Shown: positions 56,054 to 64,000 of the stretch, in pieces
How positions within the stretch are numbered: position 1 is the first letter of the stretch
Layout of the letters: every line of letters begins with the position of its first letter
Assembly (NCBI RefSeq): GCF_003427025.1
Contig: NZ_QVAI01000002.1
Location: 372,001-436,000, forward strand
Reading direction: 5' to 3'
DNA from: Jiangella endophytica
GTDB taxonomy: Bacteria > Actinomycetota > Actinomycetes > Jiangellales > Jiangellaceae
DNA length: 64,000 nt
Notes under the pieces: model-generated
Seen by the model: the letters and a program-made list of their open reading frames with translations, nothing else
Databases searched by the model: none
Told to the model about the DNA's origin: nothing
Translations under genes and position numbers: made by a program

Positions 56054-57013
56054 TCAGCCGGCGGCATCGGCGGGTTGGCGTGTCGGCCCGTGCAGTGAGC
56101 GGCCTACCGCACGATGCTGCGACGGTGTCAGACCGCGGCGCCGCTTGAACGCGGCGCTGAGCGCGAACGCACTGCCGTATCCGACCTGACGGGCGATGCT
56201 CTCGATGGTCGCGTCGGTCTCGCGCAGCAGGTCGGCCGCGATCGACAGCCGCCACCCGGCCAGGTAGCTCATCGGCGGCTCGCCGACCCGAGCGGCGAAG
56301 TCGCGGGCCAGCAGCGCCCGCGACACCCCGGTCGCAGCGGCCAGCGAGCCGACCGTCCACCCGCGGCCGGGGTCGTCGTGCAGGAGGCGCAGCGCCTGGC
56401 TCACCGGCGAGTCGTCCAGCCGGCCGTACCAGTGCGGCGCCCGCGCCTGCGGCCGGTCGAACCAGCCGCGCAGCGTCGAGACCAGCATGAGGTCGAGCAG
56501 GCGGTCGAGCACGACCTGCTGGCCGGGCCGATTCGCGGCGATCTCGTCGGCGACGAGATCCAGCATCGGGCACGGGCAGTCGTCCTCGGCGATCACCAGG
56601 ACCCGCGGCAGCGCGTCGAGCAGCCGCTCGCTGATGCCGGCCGCACCGTCGTACGTCCCGGTCAGCACGACGGTGTCGCCGCTGGCGCCCGGGTCGCAGG
56701 TGCGTCCAGCGGCGCCGGCTCGCACGCTCCACGCGCAGTAGTCGGCGAGCTTGACGGCGTCCTCGGGCCGTGCGGCGGGGTCGACGGCGACGGTGAACGG
56801 CTCCGGTCCGCGGACGATGGCGACCTCGCCCGCACCGACCCGCACAGGGTCGCCGTCCGCCGGCAGGAGCCATGCGGTGCCGTCGAGGACGGCGAGCAGC
56901 GTCAGTTCGGCGCCGGTCGCGAACCGGACCGACCAGCGCGGGTCGAGCACCGTCCGCCCGATCAACGCACCGCTCGCCCGGACGTCGTCGAGCAGGTCGG
57001 TCAGCGCATCCAT
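56054..57013 (-). CDS. AraC family regulator
   Basis: 319 residues, ATG 57011-57013. An N-terminal cupin-like domain (WSVRFATGAELTLLAVLDG, RVGAGEVAIVRGPEPF) precedes the double HTH of the family (WTVGSLAAATGVSRALLARDF; IESIARQVGYGSAFALSAAF; KRRRGLTPSQHR). It contains a DDCPCP cysteine pair of the type seen in the AraC_binding_2/cupin_6 group. Divergent from an NAD(P)-binding gene that it most likely controls; the 80-bp gap has TTGGA/TCCAA arms that may be its site. Ligand unknown. Confidence 0.93.
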   Translation of the reverse strand: MDALTDLLDDVRASGALIGRTVLDPRWSVRFATGAELTLLAVLDGTAWLLPADGDPVRVGAGEVAIVRGPEPFTVAVDPAARPEDAVKLADYCAWSVRAGAAGRTCDPGASGDTVVLTGTYDGAAGISERLLDALPRVLVIAEDDCPCPMLDLVADEIAANRPGQQVVLDRLLDLMLVSTLRGWFDRPQARAPHWYGRLDDSPVSQALRLLHDDPGRGWTVGSLAAATGVSRALLARDFAARVGEPPMSYLAGWRLSIAADLLRETDATIESIARQVGYGSAFALSAAFKRRRGLTPSQHRAVGRSLHGPTRQPADAAG

Positions 57014-57093
57014 CACACCACCGTAGACGACGTCGCATGGATTGGAGCGCCTGGACCATTCAGCGTCCAACCCGGTGACGGTTGGCTGGCGGC

Positions 57094-57927
57094 ATGACGA
57101 TTCTCCTCATCGGCGCCACCGGGAAGGTCGGCCGCCGCGTCGCCGCCCGCCTCGACGACCTCGGCGTGCCCACCCGCCAAGCCGGCCGCAAGAGCGCGCC
57201 GCCGTTCGACTGGACCGACGACGCCACCTGGCCGGCCGTGCTCGACGGCGCGCGCACGGCGTTCGTGGTGCCCTACGACGCCGCCCCGGTCACACGGCCC
57301 TTCATCGACACCGCGATCGGCAGTGGCGTCGAGCGCATCGTGCTGCTCTCCGGTCGCGGCGTCGACGTGCCCGACTACCTGCCGGCACACCTGATGGAGG
57401 ACAACGCGCACATCGACGGCGAGGCAGCGCTGCGTTCGGCGGCGGTCGACTGGACGATCCTGCGCCCGGGCTGGTTCGCGCAGAACTTCAGCGAGGGCTT
57501 CTTCCGCGACGCCGTCCTCGCCGGCGACCTGCGACTGCCGGCCGGCGACGGCGCGGCCAGCTTCGTCGACGTCGACGACATCGCCGCGGTCGCCGTGGCG
57601 GCGCTGACCGACGACCGGCATGTCGGACAGACGTACGAGCTGTCCGGCCCGCGCGCCCTGACGATGACCGAGGTGGCCGCCGAGATCTCCGCGGCGACCG
57701 GCCGCGACGTCCGCTACACCCGCCTCGAACACGACGACCTCGTGCGTGAGCTGGTCGACGAGGGCTGGCCCGAGGCCGACGCCGACGTCTATGCGAGCCT
57801 CATCGGCCCGATCCGCCGCGGCATCGACGCCTATCTCTCCGACGGCGTCGAGCGTGCCCTCGGCCGTCCGGCTCGCGACTTCCGCGATGTCGTCCGTGAC
57901 GCTGCCGCGGCCGGCGCCTGGTCCTGA
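57094..57927 (+). CDS. NmrA-like NAD(P)-binding oxidoreductase
   Basis: 277 residues, atypical SDR of the NmrA/azoreductase-like type. ATG 57094. Cofactor loop LLIGATGKVGRRVAARL; a segment VDWTILRPGWFAQNFSEGFF conserved in the group; FVDVDDIAAVAVAAL; the closing region carries a DVYASLIGPIRRGIDAY helix. Active-site Tyr/Lys pair is not evident. Members act as quinone reductases or redox sensors. The divergent AraC gene is the probable regulator. Confidence 0.9.
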   Translation: MTILLIGATGKVGRRVAARLDDLGVPTRQAGRKSAPPFDWTDDATWPAVLDGARTAFVVPYDAAPVTRPFIDTAIGSGVERIVLLSGRGVDVPDYLPAHLMEDNAHIDGEAALRSAAVDWTILRPGWFAQNFSEGFFRDAVLAGDLRLPAGDGAASFVDVDDIAAVAVAALTDDRHVGQTYELSGPRALTMTEVAAEISAATGRDVRYTRLEHDDLVRELVDEGWPEADADVYASLIGPIRRGIDAYLSDGVERALGRPARDFRDVVRDAAAAGAWS

Positions 57928-58070
57928 CCTGCCGGTGCGGCGGGACGCTGGCGCGCTCACGGGAATCAGGCCGGTCGTGCCGAGGTCGTGGGTCCTTCGC
58001 CGGCGGTGAGCAGGTGTGCTGACGGGGCTTCGCGGGCTGGCCGTGCTCGGCCCCGGCGCGGTGGAGCGGT

Positions 58071-58106
58071 TCGGGAGTCGCCCGCTGGTGGGCGGGCGAC
58101 TCCCGA
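58071..58106. terminator. Hairpin terminator after LPDTG protein gene
   Basis: TCGGGAGTCGCCCGC (58071-58085) and GCGGGCGACTCCCGA (58092-58106) form a perfect 15-bp stem with a 6-base loop. It lies just past the stop of the surface protein gene on the minus strand and faces a plus-strand gene ending near 57.9 kb. Confidence 0.9.
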
Positions 58107-58110
58107 TCGA

Positions 58111-60600
58111 TCAGACGGCGCTCATCGCCCGGCGGCGGGCCCGCAGCGCCAGTACCCCGCCCGCGACCAGCAGTGTCGCGAGCGCGACCCCACCCAGCGT
58201 CCACACGCCGGTGTCCGGCAGCAGGTCGCCGTCCTCGGCCGGGTCGTCGCCGACGCCACCGTCCGAGCCACCGTCCGAGCCGTCGCCGGAACCGTCCTCG
58301 GAACCGTCGCCGGAGTCGTCGCCCGGACCGTCCGTGGGTGACCCGGTCGGTTCGTCCGACGGCGAGGGGGACGGTGTGGGCGCCGGGTGCTCGGGCGCCG
58401 AGGTGACCCGCAGCAGCACGTCGGTCCCGTCCCACACGGCGTCGAACACATACTCGCCGGACGTGACCTCCTGCGCCGGCAGGTCGGTGCTGCCCGGCCC
58501 CGACGTGGTGACGACGGCGAACTCGTCGCCCTCAGCGGGTGCGAACCCGTCGAGGACCGTGACGTCCCAGGTGAGGTCGCCGAGGGTCTGATGGCCGGTC
58601 GCGATCCGGTCGAACGTTCCGCACGGCTCATGCCCGCCGAGTTCGACGCCGAGGGTGCCGTGACCGGTGAACTCGCCGTCGACGGTGAGACAGCCCGCCG
58701 AGGCGCCGGGAGCGACCGTCCCGCCGTCGAGTGCCAGGGTCCCGACGGTGCCGACACCACGCAGCACGCCCTGCACCGTCGCCGCCGTCTGGCCGAGGTC
58801 GCCGTTCACCGCGACCGTCCCGCCGGCCACGGCCAGCCGGGATCCGTCGGCGTTCTGGGTCCAGTCGCCGCCCAGCGTCAGCGCGCCGTCGCCGCCGTGC
58901 CGCAGTGTCCCGGCGCCACGCAGGTCGCCGCCGAACGTCGTGGTCGCCGCGCCGACGACGGACAGCTCGGACGCCGCGTCGACCAGCAGCACCGAGCCGC
59001 CGGAGCCGGAGCCGCCGAGCGCGCCGATCGCCTCGTTGTCGTTGAGCACGAACGTCCCGCCGCCGGTGATCGACAGCGCGGCGGTGTCCGGAATCAGGTC
59101 GTGCAGGTCGGCGTGACCGGTGTGGACGGTGGTGACGTGCGCGTCCTGGATCTCGAAGTCGCCCGGCACGGACGTGTCGCGGTGCAGCGAGACGCCGCCG
59201 CTCTCCGCCACCGTGGAACCCACGTACGTGCTGGAGCCGCCGTCGCTGAAGATGATCGGCGCATCGATGCCGGCGCTCGCCAGGCTCAGGTCGCCCTCGC
59301 CCCCGACCGACACCAGGTCGACGACGGACGGAGTCGCCCGGGTCTCGACCCGGCCGCCGCCGTTCGCCAGGCTCATGTCCGTCACCGTCAGGCTCGCTCC
59401 GGGCGCGAGCGTCGCCAGGATGGACTGGTCGCCGACCCGGATCTCCTCGTCGAGCGTGATGGTGTCCTCGGTGCCGACGGTGGCGCCGTCGTACACCGTC
59501 GTGATGCTCGACCCCACCGGGCCCAGCGCGAGCGCGTCGTTCGCGACGAGCAGCGACTCGGCCCCGTTGACCGCCGTCCAGCCCTCGTGGCCGAACTGGC
59601 CCTCCTCGATGCTGAGGCGTCCCGGGCCGTGCGCCGTGCCGACCCGCACCTCTCCGTTCGGGTCGCTGGTCAGGCTGGCGAACTGCGGCACGGTCGCGTC
59701 GCCGTCGAGGGCCAGCGTGCCGGTGCCCACGTGCAGGTCGCCGGCGAACTCCAGCGGGTCGCCGCCGGTGCCGCCCTGCACGTGCACGTACGCGCCGAGC
59801 GTCACCGGCTCGGCGAGCGTCACCGCGTGCGGGCCGGCGACCAGCGAGTACGGTCCCAGCACCGGGCCGGTGCCCAGTGTGATCGGCCGCTGGAACTCGG
59901 TGTCGGCGGTGAACTCGAGCGTCGCCTCCTCGTCGACGGTGACGGCGCCGCCGGCGCCGCCGCAGTCCGTCCCGCCGCATCGCAGCGTGACGTCGTCCTC
60001 CAGGCCGATCGTGCCCGCGTACGTGCTGCCGCGCAGCTCGACGGTGCCGGTGCCGCGGAACCGCAGCGCCTGGTCGTCACCGCCGACGCGGGCCGCGAGC
60101 GTCGCGCCGTCAGTCAGCTGGACGATGTCCGTCGCGTTCGCCGCTTGGGTGAACCGCAGCTGGTGCGGTGCCTGGATGGTGAGATCGGCGGCGACGTGGT
60201 GCAGGTGCTCGCCCGCGCCGGACGGGACCTCCAGGCCGGTCGCGAGCGTCGTCGGCGCCGAGATGTTGAGGAAGTGCGCCTCGATGTCGTCGCCGGAGAG
60301 CTCGTAGCCGGGCTCCTCGACGCGCAGCACGCTGAACGTCGTTCCGCCGAGGTCGTTGACGGGGTTCTTCTCGGCCGCGCCGGCGCTGAAGACCACCTCA
60401 TCGCCGTCTCCGGGAGCTCCACCCCCGCAATCGGCCCAGTTCTGTGCGGTCGACCAGTTAGCATCGCCCCCGGCTCCGGTCCATCGGCAGGTCAGGCCGA
60501 GGGCGTGAGCAGGTGTGGCTGGAAACGTCAGTGCGAGCAGGACCGTTGTAACGGCGCAGGTGGCCGCGGCCCGGAAACGGGCAGGGGTCGTCGAAGTCAC
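58111..60600 (-). CDS. LPxTG-type surface protein with beta-helix-like repeats
   Basis: 829 residues from GTG 60598-60600. A Sec signal (RFRAAATCAVTTVLLALTF, cleavage near AHA), then about 700 residues of Gly/Asp/Thr-rich short strands (LTLGGDWTQNADGSRL, GTLALDGGTVAPGAS) recalling autotransporter-type beta-helices. An acidic Pro/Ser/Asp/Gly wall spacer is followed by LPDTG (794-798), a hydrophobic helix and RARRR, the sortase signal. So it should be anchored to peptidoglycan. No sortase gene is in the window. Function (adhesion or surface layer) is inferred. Divergent from a LuxR regulator. Confidence 0.88.
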   Translation of the reverse strand: MTSTTPARFRAAATCAVTTVLLALTFPATPAHALGLTCRWTGAGGDANWSTAQNWADCGGGAPGDGDEVVFSAGAAEKNPVNDLGGTTFSVLRVEEPGYELSGDDIEAHFLNISAPTTLATGLEVPSGAGEHLHHVAADLTIQAPHQLRFTQAANATDIVQLTDGATLAARVGGDDQALRFRGTGTVELRGSTYAGTIGLEDDVTLRCGGTDCGGAGGAVTVDEEATLEFTADTEFQRPITLGTGPVLGPYSLVAGPHAVTLAEPVTLGAYVHVQGGTGGDPLEFAGDLHVGTGTLALDGDATVPQFASLTSDPNGEVRVGTAHGPGRLSIEEGQFGHEGWTAVNGAESLLVANDALALGPVGSSITTVYDGATVGTEDTITLDEEIRVGDQSILATLAPGASLTVTDMSLANGGGRVETRATPSVVDLVSVGGEGDLSLASAGIDAPIIFSDGGSSTYVGSTVAESGGVSLHRDTSVPGDFEIQDAHVTTVHTGHADLHDLIPDTAALSITGGGTFVLNDNEAIGALGGSGSGGSVLLVDAASELSVVGAATTTFGGDLRGAGTLRHGGDGALTLGGDWTQNADGSRLAVAGGTVAVNGDLGQTAATVQGVLRGVGTVGTLALDGGTVAPGASAGCLTVDGEFTGHGTLGVELGGHEPCGTFDRIATGHQTLGDLTWDVTVLDGFAPAEGDEFAVVTTSGPGSTDLPAQEVTSGEYVFDAVWDGTDVLLRVTSAPEHPAPTPSPSPSDEPTGSPTDGPGDDSGDGSEDGSGDGSDGGSDGGVGDDPAEDGDLLPDTGVWTLGGVALATLLVAGGVLALRARRRAMSAV

Positions 60601-60698
60601 GGCTCGACCGTAGGGAGGGGACACGGCATGGACGAGTGGGGTTCCTACGCAGGCCGCTGGCCGGGCATGGGGGTTTCCACGGTTTCTCGGCGGTGGCG

Positions 60699-62483
60699 AT
60701 GAGGCACGGGCTCGTCGCCGGGGAAGCCGATGCGCTCGCGGGCCGGTCGCTGACCGCACTGACCAAGGGCGTGGCCGCGCAGCTGCTGGGTGTGTCGCCG
60801 CGGGGGACGCTGCGGTTGGCGCGCTACGAGCAGCTCAGCGGTCGCGAGCGGCCGGCCCATGACCGCCTGACGGCCGTGCTGCCGACGGTGTCCGATCCCG
60901 CCCTGTGCCGGGACATCGAAGTGCAGCGGCAGCTGGGCGCGGCGTTCGAACCGTCCTTCGGCGCGTTCACGCTCTCGCTCGACGGCGCGCCCGGCGCCCC
61001 CGAGTCGGCCGCGACCGACATCCGCGCGCTGGTCGCCGTCGCCTTCCATCGCCTGGTCATGGACGGCGTCGAGCCGGCGGGCGGCTGGACCGCGCCGCCG
61101 TCGGCGGCGGACTGGGCGGAGCAGCTGTCGATCGAGGAGCAGGCCCGGCTCGGTCTGCTGGAGTTGCTCGCCCGCGACGACCCGGCCGAGATCCTCGACG
61201 CGATCGACCTGCTGTACTGGGTGCCGACGCTGTCGTTGGCGCACTCGCTGGTCGCCGAGGCGCTCGTGGTCGCGGACGCCGCCCGGCGCGCGGCGGAGCG
61301 CGCGGGACTCCGCGCCATGGAACCGTTCCTCGATCACACCACGGGCTGCAGCTACACCACACAGCTGCGGGTGGGCGATGCCGCGGAGCTGATCGAGCGT
61401 GCCCTGACCGGCTTCGAGGCGTCCGGCAACTGGTCGTGGTGGATGCACACGCGCTCCGTCCAGCACGTGCTCGCGGTGATGTCGCGCGAGCAGCTGCCCG
61501 ACGGCGGCGCGTCGATGTCGGAGTTGGAACGGCTGCTCCTGCTCGGCGACTGGCGCGAGGGCCGGCGGTCGCTCGGCCACTCGGTGCTCATGGAGATGGC
61601 GATCGTCCTCACCAGCCTCGGCGACGCCGACGGCGCCCGCCGCATCGTCCTCGCCGACGGCGACATCGACGAGCTGGTGCTCACCAACTCCGACCGCGCG
61701 CTGATCGCGGAGATGCTGTTCGCCGCCGCGGTGGCCGACGGCGACACCGTCGGCGCGGAGCGGCTGCAGCGCGTCGTCGAGCACATGATGCCGTCGCCGT
61801 ACGTGCTGATCGTGCGGGAGCGGATGCGGGCGCTGCTGTCGGGGTCCGCGGTCCTGGAGGCGCCGGTCGTCGAGGATCTGGGCAATGGGTTCGAGATCTT
61901 CCGGACCCGCTGGCTGCTGCTCTCCGACGCCGTCCGCCGTGGCCGGCGGGACGCGGCGCTCGGTGCGCTCGCCGACCTCGACGCCTATGCGAGCGAGGCG
62001 CGTGTCGCCGCCGTCCGGACCCGGGCCGTGCAGTTGTTCCGGACGCCGGTGGCCGCGGCCGAGGGGCTGTTGAGCACACGGCAGCTCGAGGTCGCGACGC
62101 TGGCGGCCGCGGGCGGCACCAACCGGGAGATCGCGGCGGCGCTGTTCCTCGGCGTGCGGACGGTCGAGGGCTACGTGGCCAGCGCACTGCGCGCCCTCGG
62201 TCTGACCCGGCGCGAGGACCTGGCGACGGTGTCGCTGCCGGTCGCGCTCGGGGCCGCGTCGGGGGCGGCCACCGAGCCGGTGTACCTGACGTTGCGCCAG
62301 GGCCAGGTGGCCGCGCTGATCGCCGCTGGCGCGAGCAACCTCGACATCGCCGACGCGCTCAACATCACCGAGAAGACGGTCGACAAGCACATCGCGGCGA
62401 TCAAGGAACGGACCGGGCTGGGGACGAGGACGGCCATCGCGGCGTCCTTCCACACCGTCCTCGCCCACCCCGTCGCGCCCTGA
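60699..62483 (+). CDS. Regulator with two tandem LuxR-type HTH domains
   Basis: 594 residues from ATG 60699 (an in-frame GTG at 60636 would overlap the divergent promoter). Residues 1 to about 440 are helical, with no ATPase or receiver motif seen. At the end are two LuxR HTH domains: LSTRQLEVATLAAAGGTNRE...VRTVEGYVASALRAL (about 457-510) and LTLRQGQVAALIAAGASNLD...EKTVDKHIAAIKERTGL (about 530-585). Most LuxR proteins have one. The surface-protein gene is the obvious target. Signal unknown. Confidence 0.85.
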   Translation: MRHGLVAGEADALAGRSLTALTKGVAAQLLGVSPRGTLRLARYEQLSGRERPAHDRLTAVLPTVSDPALCRDIEVQRQLGAAFEPSFGAFTLSLDGAPGAPESAATDIRALVAVAFHRLVMDGVEPAGGWTAPPSAADWAEQLSIEEQARLGLLELLARDDPAEILDAIDLLYWVPTLSLAHSLVAEALVVADAARRAAERAGLRAMEPFLDHTTGCSYTTQLRVGDAAELIERALTGFEASGNWSWWMHTRSVQHVLAVMSREQLPDGGASMSELERLLLLGDWREGRRSLGHSVLMEMAIVLTSLGDADGARRIVLADGDIDELVLTNSDRALIAEMLFAAAVADGDTVGAERLQRVVEHMMPSPYVLIVRERMRALLSGSAVLEAPVVEDLGNGFEIFRTRWLLLSDAVRRGRRDAALGALADLDAYASEARVAAVRTRAVQLFRTPVAAAEGLLSTRQLEVATLAAAGGTNREIAAALFLGVRTVEGYVASALRALGLTRREDLATVSLPVALGAASGAATEPVYLTLRQGQVAALIAAGASNLDIADALNITEKTVDKHIAAIKERTGLGTRTAIAASFHTVLAHPVAP

Positions 62484-62688
62484 CGTCGATGGCCGATCAG
62501 CACCGCCGGTCGAACCGATACCAGTCCGGGTACCACTGAGCGTTCCGCACCGCCGACCCCCCAGCAGCCGACATGGATGTCGACGTTGCGCTTCCGCCGG
62601 CAGTCGGCGAGGCCGGGATCGCGAGGATGCCGGCGTTCCAGCCGCGGGTGCGAGCGGCTTGGGGTGCGATGGTCGCTACCGTACGCGG

Positions 62689-63129
62689 ATGCGGATCCAG
62701 GTCCCGATCGATGACCCGTGTGCGTTCTGCGAGTATCTGGCTGGTCGGAGGCCTTACACCATCATCGACAGAGACGCGCTGACCGCAGTGTTGGTGACGC
62801 GCGAACAGCGAGGCCGCGGCCATGTGCTGGTCGTCCCGGTCGACCACTACGAGACCATCATCGATGTTCCGACACCTGTGGCCGAAGCACTCATGCGGAG
62901 CGTGCAGAGGTGGGCGGCTGCGATCGCTCGTGCGCACAGCGCCGAGGGCTTGGCAGTTTGGCAGAACAACGGGATCCCGGCACATCAGTCAGTGCCGCAC
63001 GTCCACTTCCACTTGGCGGCGACCCTTCCTGAGGGTGGAACACATTGGGACGGCGTGCCGACGCTGTCGATCCGGGAGACCGACGCCATCGCTGAGACGT
63101 TGCTCGCGAAGCTCGACGCACGCCCCTGA
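62689..63129 (+). CDS. HIT family protein
   Basis: 146 residues from ATG 62689. Histidine-triad hydrolase/transferase: N-terminal zinc-like CAFCEYLAG, RGHVLVVPVDHYETI, and the catalytic HxHxHxx as SVPHVHFHLAA. Such enzymes cleave AMP or ADP from nucleotide conjugates. Full length for the family (about 110-150). The gene stands alone; codon use is somewhat less G+C-rich than its neighbours. The 205 bp before it and about 400 bp after it hold nothing I can name. Confidence 0.9.
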   Translation: MRIQVPIDDPCAFCEYLAGRRPYTIIDRDALTAVLVTREQRGRGHVLVVPVDHYETIIDVPTPVAEALMRSVQRWAAAIARAHSAEGLAVWQNNGIPAHQSVPHVHFHLAATLPEGGTHWDGVPTLSIRETDAIAETLLAKLDARP

Positions 63130-63545
63130 GCGTTCCGTTCGCGACGCCCGACGTGACTTTGCAGGCATGGTGGAGCTGGCCACGGCTGTGAACGTGCTTG
63201 CCGGCCGACGGGCCCGGGACGGCCGCCAGGTCGCACGCCCGGCTCGGAAGGCCGGGCCATGCTCGTGGAGCCTTCTCCCGAGTGGAAGGCTGGTGCCCGT
63301 GGGCGCCGACTCCGAACTCGCCGCGGCGATCAAGGCTGCGACCTCACCGAATTGGGCCGTCCCTGCGGATGCCGGCCGGCAGTCGGCCGCCCGAGCGGAG
63401 CGCTCCGACATCGCAGGGACATTGCGTGTCAGCTGGAGCCGAACTCCTCGTCACCTGGACCGCGCCGGACGCGCGGCGCGGGTCGCCACCGCAAGGCCTC
63501 GAGGCGCTGGTGCCCAGTTGGCAAGCCGAGGCGCGGAGACGATGG

Positions 63546-63578
63546 AACCCCAGGCCGGAAGTGCATTGGCCTGGGGTT
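63546..63578. terminator. Hairpin terminator beside the tRNA-Arg fragment
   Basis: AACCCCAGGCC (63546-63556) and GGCCTGGGGTT (63568-63578) form a perfect 11-bp stem. On the minus strand it lies 8 bp beyond the 3' end of the tRNA-Arg fragment, so it is probably the tRNA's own terminator. Confidence 0.85.
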
Positions 63579-63585
63579 CAGGATG

Positions 63586-63627
63586 CGCGCCCGAAGGGAT
63601 TCGAACCCCTCACCTTCTGATCCGTAG
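63586..63627 (-). mobile_element. tRNA-Arg (ACG) 3' fragment, probable att site
   Basis: Read on the minus strand, CTACGGATCAG then AAGGTG, T arm AGGGG/TTCGAAT/CCCTT and acceptor CGGGCGC: exactly the anticodon loop to 3' end of tRNA-Arg(ACG). The 5' half (acceptor GCGCCCG, D arm, first anticodon-stem strand) is missing; the sequence before position 63628 on that strand is unrelated. The break falls at the anticodon loop, a favoured crossover place for tyrosine integrases. The native-looking terminator next to it suggests the chromosome side is to the left and the inserted element to the right. Confidence 0.78.
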
Positions 63628-63842
63628 GCGGATATGTGCCGTCCAGATCGGTCGCTGATGAACGGGGCCGTTCTGCTGACCTGCACTAACAAGTCCGCTG
63701 CTGTTCAGTGCATTCCTTGACGTCCAGCCCTCGCGTTAGCAAGGCCGTTAGCAGTGGGCGACCTGCTTTGAGGACGTGCTGCTCGGTGTGGCCCCTCACA
63801 AACTCTGTTGCACATCGACCGCCGGAGCGCCAACGTGGACGC

Positions 63843-64000
63843 ATGGATAACGGCACCGCAGACGCTTGGCGCACCGATGGGTTTGTGATCCTGCCCGGCT
63901 TTCTGACGGGCAATGACCTGGCGGCCGCACTCGGGGAGGTGGAGACGATGTTTCCCACCCCGGAGGGGTTTCATGACGGCACCGATCCACGTCGTACCCG
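63843..64000 (+). CDS. Phytanoyl-CoA dioxygenase-like protein, cut by window edge
   Basis: ATG 63843 opens a frame that runs out of the window after 52 codons: DAWRTDGFVILPGFLTGNDL followed by AAALGEVETMFP. This is the N-terminus of PhyH-type Fe(II)/2-oxoglutarate oxygenases (DGFvVLPGfLs). The metal-binding HxD/H residues lie beyond the edge. Codons are less G+C-biased than in most of the window. It lies on the far side of the tRNA-Arg fragment, probably on the inserted element. Confidence 0.7.
   Translation, partial: MDNGTADAWRTDGFVILPGFLTGNDLAAALGEVETMFPTPEGFHDGTDPRRT

Noticed and set aside
57041-57075. TTGGA/TCCAA arms between the AraC and NmrA-like genes as a firm operator
   Set aside because: Arms are only 5 bp and the inner bases do not pair; mentioned only as possible.
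62989-63411. Minus-strand frame antisense to the HIT gene end
   Set aside because: Shadow of the HIT frame; no family resemblance.
63130-63540. Overlapping open frames on both strands after the HIT gene
   Set aside because: None has a clear ribosome site, known motif or coding bias; the stretch appears empty.

Overview
The window is about 70% G+C chromosomal DNA from an actinomycete (Actinomycetota). The order gyrB - gyrA - DUF3566 gene - tRNA-Ile - tRNA-Ala - ppiA - rhomboid - crgA - trpG/pabA - pknB - pbpA - rodA/ftsW - pstP - fhaB - fhaA - tRNA-Leu is the classic origin-proximal cell-division and cell-wall block of this phylum, so the window starts just to one side of oriC. Codon use, GTG/TTG starts and gene style would fit a Jiangella-like genus, but that placement is an inference from memory, not a search result.

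Layout. 1-5.7 kb: gyrB (3' part), gyrA, a DUF3566 membrane gene, tRNA-Ile. 5.8-15.8 kb: accessory genes: a LolA/LppX-like protein, a DUF6153/DUF305 pair, a DLW-39 peptide, a wrecked TipA-type MerR gene, tRNA-Ala with an integrase remnant beside it, a DoxX protein, an APH-like kinase, a HIRAN protein, a large flavoprotein fusion (luciferase-like plus berberine-bridge type) divergent from an HxlR regulator, and a fumarylacetoacetase-family hydrolase. 15.9-26 kb: a SigJ-like ECF sigma factor, then a cobalamin riboswitch heading a tightly overlapping B12 uptake and late-assembly operon (btuF, btuC, btuD, cbiB, cobQ, cobS, a fused cobU-cobC, cobT). 26-29.7 kb: a coiled-coil lysine-tailed protein, ppiA, rhomboid protease, then about 1.3 kb of decayed genes (an aldehyde dehydrogenase end and a cobS-like relic) and a palindrome/DnaA-box cluster. 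29.7-39.3 kb: crgA, DUF881, pabA/trpG and the minus-strand signalling operon fhaA-fhaB-pstP-rodA/ftsW-pbpA-pknB, which governs elongation, septation and peptidoglycan sensing. 39.4-50.2 kb: small regulator/effector pairs, including two TetR systems with visible palindromic operators, a LacI-ROK pair, and SoxR with one box near itself and a second at an MFS gene. 50.5-58 kb: a second pstP-like phosphatase, a secreted protein, a 1,032-residue SARP/AfsR regulator, and an AraC regulator divergent from an NAD(P)-binding protein. 58-62.5 kb: an LPDTG-anchored surface protein divergent from a regulator with two LuxR HTH domains. 62.7-64 kb: a HIT protein, a tRNA-Arg 3' fragment with its terminator, and the start of a PhyH-like gene, consistent with the edge of a tRNA-integrated island.

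No complete unknown defence or biosynthetic system could be supported. The most noteworthy signals are the palindrome/DnaA-box cluster before crgA, the tRNA-Arg att-like scar at the right edge, the REP-like palindrome lying inside the cobU-cobC frame, the cobU-cobC and LLM-BBE fusions, the tandem LuxR domains and the two SoxR boxes.
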